Below, piece by piece: positions 39,532 through 48,140 of a DNA stretch of 64,000 nt. Numbering within the stretch: position 1 is the stretch's first letter; every line of letters begins with the position of its first letter. Where the stretch lies: NCBI GenBank assembly GCA_030160035.1, contig BSNO01000003.1:1240001-1304000 (forward strand). The letters are read 5' to 3'. Source of the stretch: Rhizobium albus (GTDB taxonomy: Bacteria; Pseudomonadota; Alphaproteobacteria; Rhizobiales; Rhizobiaceae). Under the pieces are notes generated by a model that saw only the letters and a list, made by a program, of their open reading frames with translations, ran no database searches and had not been told where the DNA came from. Made by a program: the position numbers and the translations under genes.

Positions 39532-39609
39532 CGTCATGGTCGGGCTTGACCCGACCATCTACGATGGACGCTCCGCCGGTAGACCCTCGGCACAAGGCCG
39601 AGGGTGACG
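39532..39609. repeat. Intergenic palindromic repeat with two hairpins
   Basis: Two perfect hairpins with 9-base arms: ATGGTCGGG at 39536-39544 pairs with 39550-39558, and ACCCTCGGC at 39583-39591 pairs with 39597-39605, each with a 5-base loop. The element is bounded by CGTCA and TGACG. Elements of this shape are widespread in rhizobial intergenic DNA. Placed just after mfd, it could also act as a transcript end or stabiliser. Confidence 0.8.
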
Positions 39610-39662
39610 GAAAGATTGGCGTGTGCCTCCGAACAGTGCGGTGCCGGAGAGTTGGCATGAGG

Positions 39663-39858
39663 CCCACTCTCCCCTCTTGCGGGGGAGATGTCCCGAAGGG
39701 ACAGAGGGGGGCCGTGCCGTTTGCTGGTGCTCTCGCGTGCCACCGCCAGTCGCATCTGTGTCCGGGCACACGATGCCACCGACATGAGGAGAAGCCCCTC
39801 TGTCGGCCCCTTCGACAGGCTCAGGACCGACATCTCCCCCGCAAGGGGGGAGAGTGGG
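39663..39858. repeat. Long inverted repeat, RIME/MITE-like
   Basis: The outer 30 bases (39663-39692 and 39829-39858) are inverted copies with one mismatch. Inside them are partly matching CGAAGGG/ACAGAGGGG blocks. The 196-base unit has no coding frame of its own and resembles the short mosaic palindromes of rhizobial genomes (RIME class). No target-site duplication was identified with confidence. Confidence 0.75.
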
Positions 39859-39862
39859 AGCG

Positions 39863-41842
39863 CTACAATGTAATCCGATACCGCGCGAAGCCGTTCTCGC
39901 CAGCCCCGGCTTCCTCGATCGCCACGCCTTCGACATCGGCGATCACGTCAGCGGCTGCCGGGCCCGTGTCGAAGACGACGGTGGTGTCGGGCAGAGGGCT
40001 GAAGCGCCAGTTGCCGTCGGCGGCAGGATCGATCTCGCCCTGTTCGATGATGTAGCGGACGATGATGTCGCGGTTGGTGTCCGGTCCGACGAAGATGATC
40101 TTGTCGGAGGTGATGCCCGGAAAGCTGCCCCCGCCGCCGGCGCGGTAGTTGTTCGTGGCGACCGCAAAGCGCTGGGCCGGATCGACAGGCGCGCCCTCGA
40201 AGGCAAGGTTCTTGATCCGGCTGGCGCCTTCATCGACGAGCACGCCTTCGGAATCGTAGCGAGAGGGCTGCGACAGGTCGATCTCGTAGGTGACGCCGTC
40301 GATTACGTCGAAATTGTAAGACGGGAAATCCGGATTGATCAGCGCGGCATCGGTCGCGCCCGGTTCGATCTGGTTGAAGATCCCGGCCGAGCGCTCCAGC
40401 CACTCCTTGAGATCGGCACCGGTGATGGCGACCGCATGGATTGTATTCGGATAGAGATAGAGGTCGGCGACGTTCCTGATCGCGATCTCGCCGATCGGCA
40501 CGTCGGTGTAATAGTCCGGCCCGCCGCGCCCGCCAGCCTTGAACGGTGCGGCTGCGGAGAGCACCGGCAGATCGGCGTACTCTGGATCGCGTGACAGGAT
40601 GTCGGCGATGTACCAGGTTTGCGCCTGGCTGACGATTTGCACCGACGGATCATCGGCGACCAGCGCGAAATAGGAATGCAGCCGGGCCGCCGTGCGCCCC
40701 ACGGGCGTGCGGACATAGGCGATGGTCGCCTCGTGCTCGGCTTCGACGGAGGCAAGCACCTCGGCGTCGCTCTCGACCAGCGGCGTGACGGTTGAGTCCA
40801 CCCGCTCGAAGATCGGCCGCGCCTCGGATGTGTGCGTGACGACCCGCCAGCTGTTGCCGTCGCGCTCCAGCAACAGGTCGATCAGCCCGAGATGGGAGCC
40901 CCAGAAGCCAGGCATCACGCCGGGCTTGCCGGCAATCGTGCCCTCGGCATTGTCGACGCCCGCCACCCCTTCGAACTCTTCGCCCGGGAAAACGCGGTGC
41001 AGATGGCCGGTGACAATCGCGTCGATGCCGTCGACGGCGGCAAGCGGAATCGCCGCATTCTCCATGCCGTCGCTATGGGCTTCTTCGCCGATGCCCGAAT
41101 GGGCGAGCGCGATGACGATGTCGCAGCCTTCCTCGCGCATCTGCGGCACAAAGGCGCGTGCAGCTTCCACCATGTCGCGCGCGGCCGCGTTGCCGGTTAG
41201 GTGGGCGGCGTCCCAGGTCATGATCTGCGGTGGCACGAAACCGATAATGCCGATGCGGATCGGGTGTGTTTCCCCCGCGCCGTCGGTCAGCTCTCTGTCC
41301 AGAATGACATAGGGTTCGATATAAAGCTCGTCCTGCACCGGATTTCCGGCGAGTGCCCCGCGCGTGACATTGGCACAGACGAAGGGGAATTCAGCGCCGT
41401 CGAGCGCCTTGAAGAGAAAGTCGAGGCCGTAATTGAATTCGTGATTGCCGAGTGTGGAAGCGTCGAAGCCGAGCGCGTTCATCGCCTTGATGACGGGATG
41501 CACGTCGCCGTCGTTCAGGCCGCGCTCATAGGCGATGTAGTCGCCCATCGGGTTGCCCTGCAGGAAATCACCATTGTCGACGAGGATCGCGTTCGTCGCC
41601 TCCGCGCGGATCGAATTGACGATCGCCGCCGTGCGGGCAAGCCCCATCGTGTCGTTCTCGCGGTCGGCGTAATAGTCGTAGGGGTAGACATGCACGTGCA
41701 GGTCACTGGTGCCCATGATCCGGAGATGCGCCTGGTTCGCCTGCGCCCGTGCCGAGAACGGGTGCAGCAGGATGAGGGTAGAGAGAGCGGCGGAGCCGGT
41801 GAGCAGATGGCGTCGGGTCAGGGCAAGCGGCCTTTTATGCAT
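39863..41842 (-). CDS. cpdB: Periplasmic 2',3'-cyclic-nucleotide phosphodiesterase / 3'-nucleotidase
   Basis: A 659-residue exported enzyme that breaks down 2',3'-cyclic and 3'-nucleotides. It begins with a twin-arginine signal (TRRHLLTGSAALSTLILL, cleavage near ARA). The metallophosphatase domain has MGTSDLHVHVYPYDYY, VDNGDFLQGNPMGDY, TLGNHEFNYG and ALAHSGIGEE; the C-terminal 5'-nucleotidase domain has NNYRAGGGGSFPG. The ATG at 41842 gives a proper signal peptide; the longer upstream frame does not. It is monocistronic. Confidence 0.92.
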   Translation of the reverse strand: MHKRPLALTRRHLLTGSAALSTLILLHPFSARAQANQAHLRIMGTSDLHVHVYPYDYYADRENDTMGLARTAAIVNSIRAEATNAILVDNGDFLQGNPMGDYIAYERGLNDGDVHPVIKAMNALGFDASTLGNHEFNYGLDFLFKALDGAEFPFVCANVTRGALAGNPVQDELYIEPYVILDRELTDGAGETHPIRIGIIGFVPPQIMTWDAAHLTGNAAARDMVEAARAFVPQMREEGCDIVIALAHSGIGEEAHSDGMENAAIPLAAVDGIDAIVTGHLHRVFPGEEFEGVAGVDNAEGTIAGKPGVMPGFWGSHLGLIDLLLERDGNSWRVVTHTSEARPIFERVDSTVTPLVESDAEVLASVEAEHEATIAYVRTPVGRTAARLHSYFALVADDPSVQIVSQAQTWYIADILSRDPEYADLPVLSAAAPFKAGGRGGPDYYTDVPIGEIAIRNVADLYLYPNTIHAVAITGADLKEWLERSAGIFNQIEPGATDAALINPDFPSYNFDVIDGVTYEIDLSQPSRYDSEGVLVDEGASRIKNLAFEGAPVDPAQRFAVATNNYRAGGGGSFPGITSDKIIFVGPDTNRDIIVRYIIEQGEIDPAADGNWRFSPLPDTTVVFDTGPAAADVIADVEGVAIEEAGAGENGFARYRITL

Positions 41843-42025
41843 GATCACGGGTACGGTTCCTCTCGATGTCGATGTGGCCTGATCCCCAGCGCCGCGCAAT
41901 CGAGCATCTGCCTGTGACGCATTGATGACGGCAAAGCGGATCGGCATGAATGGTGGCCTGAAATGGCTGGCCAAGCGGCAGCCGCGTGCTAGAAAGCCTG
42001 AGCACCTGACCATGGGAGACCGGCA

Positions 42026-42334
42026 ATGTCATTTCTTTCCAAGCTGTTCGGCCTTGGCGGCGAGAAGGCCGCGCCTACGCCTGTGGCAGCCGCTCCCATC
42101 GAACATCAGGGCTGTGAGATCATCGCAAAGCCGATGAGCGAAGGCGGCCAGTGGCGCGTTGCCGGCATCATCGCGAAGATTGTGGACGGCCAGCGTGTCG
42201 AGCGTCAGTTCATCCGCGCCGATCTCTGCATGACGGAAGAAGAAGCCGTCGAAGTCTCGCAGCGCAAGGGTCGTCAGATCATCGAGCAGAATCCGCGGCT
42301 TTTTGCCGATCCGGGCGATACCGGCCCGGTCTGA
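42026..42334 (+). CDS. HlyU family protein
   Basis: A 102-residue protein: MSFLSKLFGLGG, then IEHQGCEIIAKPMSEGGQWRV and RQFIRADLCMTEEEAVEVS, which match the HlyU family (PF10115 from memory). In Vibrio the name HlyU refers to a haemolysin regulator, but this family in alphaproteobacteria has no proven role. It lies alone between cpdB and the MFS fusion. Confidence 0.85.
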   Translation: MSFLSKLFGLGGEKAAPTPVAAAPIEHQGCEIIAKPMSEGGQWRVAGIIAKIVDGQRVERQFIRADLCMTEEEAVEVSQRKGRQIIEQNPRLFADPGDTGPV

Positions 42335-42359
42335 TCGCCCGTCGGTCTTAGACACGGCC

Positions 42360-44009
42360 TCAGTGAATATCCAGCATGTCCTTGGGCGTGACGTGCTGGT
42401 TTGCGCTCCAGTCGGTTGAGCGCTCGATCATCCGGTGGATCACCGGCTTGCCCGGTCCCTTGTGCATGGCGCGAATGGCTTCCGCAATCACGGCATCGGC
42501 CTCCGTGGTGCGCTGATGATAGCGCTGATATTCCGTCCATGTCGGCAGGTGGTAGGTCTCCTGCCAGAGCTCGGGATCTTCCAGATCGCGCATCAGTGTC
42601 CAGTGGCGAGCGCCATTCCGGAAGCTAAGGCGCCGGCGTTCCGCCATGGCCTTCAGGAATTCCGGCATGTCGTCATTGCCAATGCGATACTCGACCATGA
42701 TGACGATCGGGCCGCTCTGCGGCTTGATGTCGAGCGCGAGATGCGGCTCCTTCCAGCGGTTCAGCGGATCGAGTTTCAGCCGCGGTGGTGCCGGCAGCGG
42801 CAGGATGAGGCCGATCGCGGCGCCAACCACCATCAGAACCGATGCCGCAAGCAGCGCGTTCGAAGCGCCATAGCTCTCCGTCACCATGCCCCAGACCCAC
42901 GAACCGAGCGCCATGCCCGTGAAGGTGGCCATCTGATAAAGTGATAACAGCCGCCCGACGACCCATCGTGGCGTCGACAGCTGCACGGTAGTGTTGAAAA
43001 GGGAAAGCGTCAGCACCCAGCAGGCTCCGCCAAGCGTCATCGCTGCCATGGTCAGCGGCGCGGAGCGGCTGAACGAGGCGATGAAGGCGCAGGCGGCGAA
43101 GCCGAGGAAGCCGGTTCGGATCAGCGTTTCACCGGCAAAGCGCGCCCGCAGCGCCGAATTGGAAAGCGCCACCGCGACCGCGCCAAGCCCGAACGAGCCA
43201 AGCAGCAGGCCGAAGAGCTGCGGGCCACCTTGCAGAATATCGCGCGCAATCAGCGGCATCAGCGCCATCACGGCACTCGCCGAAATGCCGAACATGGCAC
43301 TGCGCAGCATGACGATCTCGATCTTCGGCGACATGACGAGATAGCGAAGGCCGGTCATGATCGCGCTGCCAAGGCTCTCGCGCGGCAGCGTGCTCGCCGG
43401 GAGCGATGGCTTCCAGCGCACGAGAACGAAGATCAGTCCGAGATAGCTTGCTGCATTGATGGCGAAGGCGGCGGCGGCGCCTGCCGCAGCAACGATCGCG
43501 CCGCCGATGGCCGGACCGACGCTGCGCGACAGGTTGAAGCCCATAGAGTTCAGCGTGACGGCTTGCGGAAGATCGTCGCGACCGACCATGTCGCCGACGG
43601 AAGCCTGCCAGGAGGGATTGTTGAGCGCCATGCCCGAGCCGATCAGGAAGGTCAGGCCGAGCAGTGTCCATGGCGTTAGCGCGTCGTACCATGCGGCAAT
43701 CGCAAGCACGGTCGCGACGACCAGCATGAAGCATTGGGCAAGCAGCATGACCTTGCGCCGATCATAGCTGTCGGCGATGGCACCCGAGATCAGCGCGAGA
43801 AAGGCGATGGGCAGCGCGTTCGATGCCTGGACAAGCGCCACCATGTCCGCCGAAGCCGCCAGCTGCGTCATCAACCAGGCGGCGCCCACCGTTTGGATCA
43901 GCATGCCGAAATTCGATGCCATGGCGCCAAGCCAGATGGCGCGGAATGTCGGATGCCTCAGCGGTGCGAGCGCGGCAAACGTCGCAGGCTTGGAAACGTC
44001 TTCCTTCAT
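42360..44009 (-). CDS. MFS transporter fused to a monooxygenase-like (ABM) domain
   Basis: A 549-residue fusion. Residues 1 to about 425 form a 12-span MFS_3/EntS-like exporter (LISGAIADSYDRRKVMLLAQ is the loop after span 2). The C-terminal 120 residues (VEYRIGNDDMPEFLKAMAER, GARHWTLMRDLEDPE, WTEYQRYHQR) look like a soluble ferredoxin-like ABM fold in the cytoplasm. The substrate is unknown; similar fusions occur widely in proteobacteria. The ATG at 44009 is used. Confidence 0.9.
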   Translation of the reverse strand: MKEDVSKPATFAALAPLRHPTFRAIWLGAMASNFGMLIQTVGAAWLMTQLAASADMVALVQASNALPIAFLALISGAIADSYDRRKVMLLAQCFMLVVATVLAIAAWYDALTPWTLLGLTFLIGSGMALNNPSWQASVGDMVGRDDLPQAVTLNSMGFNLSRSVGPAIGGAIVAAAGAAAAFAINAASYLGLIFVLVRWKPSLPASTLPRESLGSAIMTGLRYLVMSPKIEIVMLRSAMFGISASAVMALMPLIARDILQGGPQLFGLLLGSFGLGAVAVALSNSALRARFAGETLIRTGFLGFAACAFIASFSRSAPLTMAAMTLGGACWVLTLSLFNTTVQLSTPRWVVGRLLSLYQMATFTGMALGSWVWGMVTESYGASNALLAASVLMVVGAAIGLILPLPAPPRLKLDPLNRWKEPHLALDIKPQSGPIVIMVEYRIGNDDMPEFLKAMAERRRLSFRNGARHWTLMRDLEDPELWQETYHLPTWTEYQRYHQRTTEADAVIAEAIRAMHKGPGKPVIHRMIERSTDWSANQHVTPKDMLDIH

Positions 44010-44118
44010 GATCGGCTTTCGGTGAGGCGGCTTGCAGGCAGTTTGAACGATGCGGGGGAGAGCGAGACTAAACCTCTGTCTCCGCTTCCGGAACCCCTGT
44101 TGCCTCAAACACCGGCGG

Positions 44119-44592
44119 TCAGAAATGTTCCGCGTCGATGCCGATATTCGGTCTGTCGATCACGTCGCGCAGCGCAAACGAGGAGTTGATGCGCACCACA
44201 TGGGGCAGGGCCGACAACCAGTCCCGATGCAGCCGCTCGTAATCCTGGAGATCCTTGACGGCGACCCGCAGCACGTAATCGTACTCGCCCGACATCAGGT
44301 AGCAGGACAAGACGTTGGGGCAGAGCTTCACGGCCTTCTCGAATTCGGAGAGCGTGCGCGCGAACTGGCCCGACAGCGAGATGTGAACGATCGCCGTCAT
44401 GCCGTAGCCCAGCGCCTTATCGGACAGTCGCGCGTGATACCCGCGGATAACGCCGGACTTTTCAAGCAGATCGAGGCGGCGGGAGCAGGCAGAAGGCGAG
44501 AGCCCCACAGCTTCCGCGAGATTGGCGTTCGAGATGCGCCCTTCATCTTGCAGGCGCTTCAAAATCGCACGATCGATAGCGTCGAACTCCAT
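44119..44592 (-). CDS. Lrp/AsnC family regulator, probably controls ald
   Basis: A 157-residue regulator. An N-terminal winged helix (FDAIDRAILKRLQDEGRISN, then AVGLSPSACSRRLDLLE) is followed by a RAM effector domain (SCYLMSGEYDYVLRVAVKD). It is divergent from alanine dehydrogenase, an arrangement typical of AldR-like activators that sense alanine. The ATG at 44592 fits the family length. Confidence 0.93.
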   Translation of the reverse strand: MEFDAIDRAILKRLQDEGRISNANLAEAVGLSPSACSRRLDLLEKSGVIRGYHARLSDKALGYGMTAIVHISLSGQFARTLSEFEKAVKLCPNVLSCYLMSGEYDYVLRVAVKDLQDYERLHRDWLSALPHVVRINSSFALRDVIDRPNIGIDAEHF

Positions 44593-44749
44593 AGGCGGCG
44601 AAATCCCCGAATAAAGCGGCAAGAGACGCAAGAATATTCGAAATTCCGCGATCTGTGAATTCATCTTCGCAAGGACATTGCAGGCATCCAATGTTGAAAT
44701 CTGGTTTCGTCGCCCGCCATCCCGTCGCGGGCCGCCATGGAGGATCGCG
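44593..44749. promoter_or_regulatory. Divergent lrp/ald control region
   Basis: An AT-rich 157-base gap between divergent genes, unlike its GC-rich surroundings. It holds the palindrome GAATATTC at 44632-44639, running into TTCGAAATT, and GAATTC at 44657. These are plausible operator elements for the adjacent Lrp-type protein, but no precise site can be proven by eye. Confidence 0.4.
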
Positions 44750-45868
44750 ATGCGCGTAGGCTGCCCGAAGGAAATCAAGAATCACGAATACCGCGTCGGC
44801 CTGACGCCGGGCGCCGTGCGCGAATATGTTGCCCATGGCCATGAAGTGATCGTCGAAACCGGCGCGGGCACCGGCATCGGCGCCGATGACGGCGCCTATC
44901 AGGCGGCCGGCGCCAAGATTGTGGCAACAGCCGCAGAAATCTTCCAGCGCGCGGACATGGTCGTGAAGGTCAAGGAGCCGCAGCCGTCCGAATGGGCGCA
45001 GCTGCGCGAAGGCCAGTTGCTCTACACCTATCTGCACCTCGCTCCGGATCCCGCGCAGACCAAGGGGCTCGTCGAATCCGGTGTGACGGCAGTTGCCTAC
45101 GAGACCGTTACCGACGACCATGGCGGCCTGCCGCTTCTCGCTCCGATGTCGGAAGTTGCCGGACGCCTCGCCATCCAGGCCGGCGCAACCGCGCTGCAGA
45201 AAGCCAATGGCGGCCGCGGCATCCTGCTCGGTGGCGTTCCTGGCGTGCTGCCCGCGCGTGTTTCTGTCATCGGCGGCGGTGTCGTCGGGCTTCATGCGGC
45301 GAAGATGGCAGTCGGCCTCGGTGCCGAGGTGACGATTCTGGATCGTTCTCTGCCGCGCCTTCGTCAACTCGACGACATCTTCAACGGCCGCGTCCGCACG
45401 CGCTTCTCCACGATAGAGGCGCTGGAAGACGAAGTTTTCACCGCCGACCTGGTCATAGGCGCTGTTCTGATCCCGGGCGCTGCGGCACCGAAGCTCGTCA
45501 CCCGCGAGATGCTTTCAGGCATGAAGCGCGGTGCCGTCATCGTCGATGTGGCGATCGACCAGGGCGGTTGCTTCGAGACGAGCCACGCGACGACCCATTC
45601 CGAGCCGACCTACGAGGTCGACGGCATCGTGCATTACTGCGTGGCCAACATGCCGGGCGCCGTGCCGATCACATCGGCCCATGCTCTGAACAACGCGACC
45701 CTGCAGCACGGCCTGAGGCTCGCCGATCGTGGCCTGAAGGCGATTGCCGAAGACAAGCATCTGCGCGCCGGCCTCAACGTTCATGCCGGCCGCATCACCA
45801 ATCGCGCCGTTGCCGAAGCGCTTGGCTACGAAGCCGTGGAACCGCAAGCGGTCCTCAAGGTCGCCTGA
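44750..45868 (+). CDS. ald: Alanine dehydrogenase
   Basis: It interconverts alanine and pyruvate plus ammonia using NAD. The 372 residues begin [20 protein letters not shown] with a GGAGG site eight bases before the ATG. The NAD-binding part is [22 protein letters not shown], with the conserved [10 protein letters not shown] earlier. It is divergent from an Lrp-type gene that probably induces it. A strong hairpin follows its stop. Confidence 0.96.
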   Translation: MRVGCPKEIKNHEYRVGLTPGAVREYVAHGHEVIVETGAGTGIGADDGAYQAAGAKIVATAAEIFQRADMVVKVKEPQPSEWAQLREGQLLYTYLHLAPDPAQTKGLVESGVTAVAYETVTDDHGGLPLLAPMSEVAGRLAIQAGATALQKANGGRGILLGGVPGVLPARVSVIGGGVVGLHAAKMAVGLGAEVTILDRSLPRLRQLDDIFNGRVRTRFSTIEALEDEVFTADLVIGAVLIPGAAAPKLVTREMLSGMKRGAVIVDVAIDQGGCFETSHATTHSEPTYEVDGIVHYCVANMPGAVPITSAHALNNATLQHGLRLADRGLKAIAEDKHLRAGLNVHAGRITNRAVAEALGYEAVEPQAVLKVA

Positions 45869-45875
45869 AGGCATG

Positions 45876-45912
45876 GATGGCAGCGCTCGGCCGCTGGCCG
45901 AGCGCTGCCATC
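45876..45912. terminator. Strong hairpin between convergent ald and GNAT genes
   Basis: A perfect inverted repeat with 17-base arms (45876-45892 and 45896-45912) and a GCT loop. It sits eight bases after the ald stop and abuts the stop of the convergent GNAT gene, so it can end both transcripts. There is no long T run on either side. Confidence 0.8.
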
Positions 45913-46479
45913 TCAATCGAGCCTGGCAAGCCTCAGGTGATCGACGTCCGTCATCGGATGGATAAAGGTTTCCGTCTGACCGATCGGGTTGAAGCCCATT
46001 TTCTGGTAAAGCGGCAAAGCCGCCTTGTGGTCGAGCGTGCAGGTGTTCACCGTCACGCGCTCCGGTCCCAAAGCCCAGGCCGTATCGATCGCCTGGCGCA
46101 GGAACCAGCGCCCGATCCCGCGACCATGCGCGTGCTTCATCAGCCCGAAATAAGCGAGATCGACGACCTCGTCGCTTTCCCGCTTCAACTCGAAGAATCC
46201 TGCGGGTGCACCATCGAGGTAGAGCACGTCGATCGTGGTCGCCGGATCGTGCACGACGCCTGACAGCGTTTCGTCATCCATGCGCAACCGGTAGACCCAG
46301 TGGTAGTCGCGCCCGATTCGATACTGCAGGTAGCGGTAGAAGTGCAGCGGTATGTCCCGGGCGCGCATCAGTGCTGCCTGCACATTCACCGGCAGCGGGT
46401 GATGACCCGATGGTGGCTTGACCATCTCCAGATAGGTGACCGTCGTCGTCAGCGGTGCGGGCGTTTTGCCTTTGGCCAA
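45913..46479 (-). CDS. GNAT family N-acetyltransferase
   Basis: A 188-residue acetyltransferase. The pattern HWVYRLRMDDETLSGVVHDP, a central AGFFELKRESDEVVDLAYFG, the acetyl-CoA loop KHAHGRGIGRWFLRQAIDTA and LYQKMGFNPIGQTET are GNAT features. The start is a TTG at 46479; AAGGAG lies seven bases before it, overlapping the sseA stop, so it is the last gene of the cysteine-linked operon. The substrate is unknown. Confidence 0.87.
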   Translation of the reverse strand: MAKGKTPAPLTTTVTYLEMVKPPSGHHPLPVNVQAALMRARDIPLHFYRYLQYRIGRDYHWVYRLRMDDETLSGVVHDPATTIDVLYLDGAPAGFFELKRESDEVVDLAYFGLMKHAHGRGIGRWFLRQAIDTAWALGPERVTVNTCTLDHKAALPLYQKMGFNPIGQTETFIHPMTDVDHLRLARLD

Positions 46480-46483
46480 GCCG

Positions 46484-47371
46484 TCACTCCTTCAGCGACG
46501 ACGCGGCATCGTCGATGATGCCGGCGCCTTGCTTCACCGGCGTATCGTCCCGCGAACCCCATTCCGACCACGAACCGTCATAGAGCTTATTGTCCGTATA
46601 GCCGAGCGAGTGGAGCGCGAGCGTGATCGTCGCTGCCGTGACGCCCGAGCCGCAAGTGGTGACGACGGGTTTGGCAGGATCGACGCCGGCATGCTTCAGC
46701 GTCTCAGCGAGTGCTTCGAGATCCTTGAGACTTCCGTTTGCGCCGAGCGAGGCTGCCGGCACGTTGAAGGCACCCGGCATATGGCCCGAGCGCATGCCGG
46801 CGCGAGGCTCGGGCTCTTCGCCGGTGAAGCGACCATGCGGGCGCGCATCTGCGATCTGGGCGGAGCCATCGTCGATCACGGCGCGCACATCGTCGATCGT
46901 GGCAACCCGGCTCGCATCGAAGGTGGGGGTGAAGACAGCCGGCTCAGGCTCAGGCGCAGACGCCTCGGCCGTGACGGGGCGGCCTTCGGCCTTCCAGCGG
47001 TCGAGCCCGCCATCGAGCAGAAGCACCGAACCTGCGCCCATGGTGCGGAACATCCACCAAACGCGGGGAGCGGAAAAAAGCCCCGGACCGTCATAGACGA
47101 CGATCGTGTCGTTCTCGGAGATGCCGAGGGCGCCGACTTTCGCAGCGAAGACCTCCGGCGAGGGCAGGGCGTGCGGCAGCGACGAATTCGGATCGACGAT
47201 GGCGTCCTGATCGAAGAACACCGCCCCCGGGATATGGCCGTTCGCATAGTCAGCACGCTGGTCACGGTTCTGTGCAGGCAGGTACCAGGACGCATCGACG
47301 ATCCGCAGGCGGGCTTCACCGAGCCGCGCCTGAAGCGTTTCGCCGTCGATGATGAATGGGCTTTTGGTCAT
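46484..47371 (-). CDS. sseA: 3-mercaptopyruvate sulfurtransferase
   Basis: A two-domain rhodanese of 295 residues. The catalytic cysteine sits in CGSGVTA, the 3-mercaptopyruvate sulfurtransferase form rather than the thiosulfate form CRKGVTA. The N-terminal inactive rhodanese domain has YANGHIPGAVFFDQDAIVD; the second has RSGHMPGAFNVP. It moves sulfur from mercaptopyruvate, a product of cysteine, to thiol acceptors. It lies in a run with cysteine synthase and AlaX. The start is the ATG at 47371. Confidence 0.94.
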   Translation of the reverse strand: MTKSPFIIDGETLQARLGEARLRIVDASWYLPAQNRDQRADYANGHIPGAVFFDQDAIVDPNSSLPHALPSPEVFAAKVGALGISENDTIVVYDGPGLFSAPRVWWMFRTMGAGSVLLLDGGLDRWKAEGRPVTAEASAPEPEPAVFTPTFDASRVATIDDVRAVIDDGSAQIADARPHGRFTGEEPEPRAGMRSGHMPGAFNVPAASLGANGSLKDLEALAETLKHAGVDPAKPVVTTCGSGVTAATITLALHSLGYTDNKLYDGSWSEWGSRDDTPVKQGAGIIDDAASSLKE

Positions 47372-47402
47372 GGCGTCATCCTCCCTGGTAGGCCCGGCAA
47401 TA

Positions 47403-48140
47403 CTAGTCCGGCGCGGGTCCGAAGCGAATGCGGAAACGTCGGTTTTCCTTGCCCTTTTTCTCGATCTTGGCGATGTGGATCGCGCCAACCTCCTGCGTTT
47501 CGGACACATGAGTGCCGCCGCAGGGCTGGCTGTCCACGCTCGAACCTTCGCCGATGCAGACGAGACGGATGCGCCCGGTACCACGGGGTGGCCGCACATT
47601 CTTAGACTTGACGATGCCTGGATTGGCGTCGAGCTCGGCCTCGTCGATCCACTGGGTGAAGATCGGGTGATTGGCGTTGACCAGTTCCATCAGCCGCGCG
47701 GTCACCTCGGCACGATCGATCGTCTCGCTCATGTCGAAATCGACCCGGCTGTCATCTTCGGCGACCGATGCGCCTGTGATCGGGTAGGGGCAGACAACGG
47801 AGAGCAAATGGCAAGCCGTGTGCATGCGCATCAGCCGGTATCGTCGCGCCCAGTCGACATGAAGCACCAGCCTCTCGCCGAGCTCCGGCTGGGCCGCCCC
47901 ATCTAACGGCAGGTGGATGATCTGGCCCGGCGCCTCGCCCTTGATGGTCGCGGCGATTGGAATGAGCGAGCCGTCGGCGCGCTCGAATTGTCCCACATCG
48001 CCGGGCTGACCGCCCGATGTGGCATAAAAACAGGTCTGGTCGAGCACGATACCGCCGGCCGCATTGACGGACAGGACGGTTGCCTCGGCAGTCGAGAGAT
48101 AGGCGTCTTCGATGAAGAGCGGACGCGTCGCCTCGCTCAC
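47403..48140 (-). CDS. Alanyl-tRNA editing protein AlaX (long form)
   Basis: A free-standing editing domain of 245 residues that clears Ser-tRNA(Ala) and Gly-tRNA(Ala). The N-terminal part QTCFYATSGGQPGDVG resembles AlaRS domain II, and the zinc site is His107/His111 (HTACH) with Cys207/His211 (CGGTH). Its start overlaps the cysteine synthase stop as ATGA. Placement with cysteine genes suggests a link to serine supply, which is an inference. Confidence 0.93.
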   Translation of the reverse strand: MSEATRPLFIEDAYLSTAEATVLSVNAAGGIVLDQTCFYATSGGQPGDVGQFERADGSLIPIAATIKGEAPGQIIHLPLDGAAQPELGERLVLHVDWARRYRLMRMHTACHLLSVVCPYPITGASVAEDDSRVDFDMSETIDRAEVTARLMELVNANHPIFTQWIDEAELDANPGIVKSKNVRPPRGTGRIRLVCIGEGSSVDSQPCGGTHVSETQEVGAIHIAKIEKKGKENRRFRIRFGPAPD

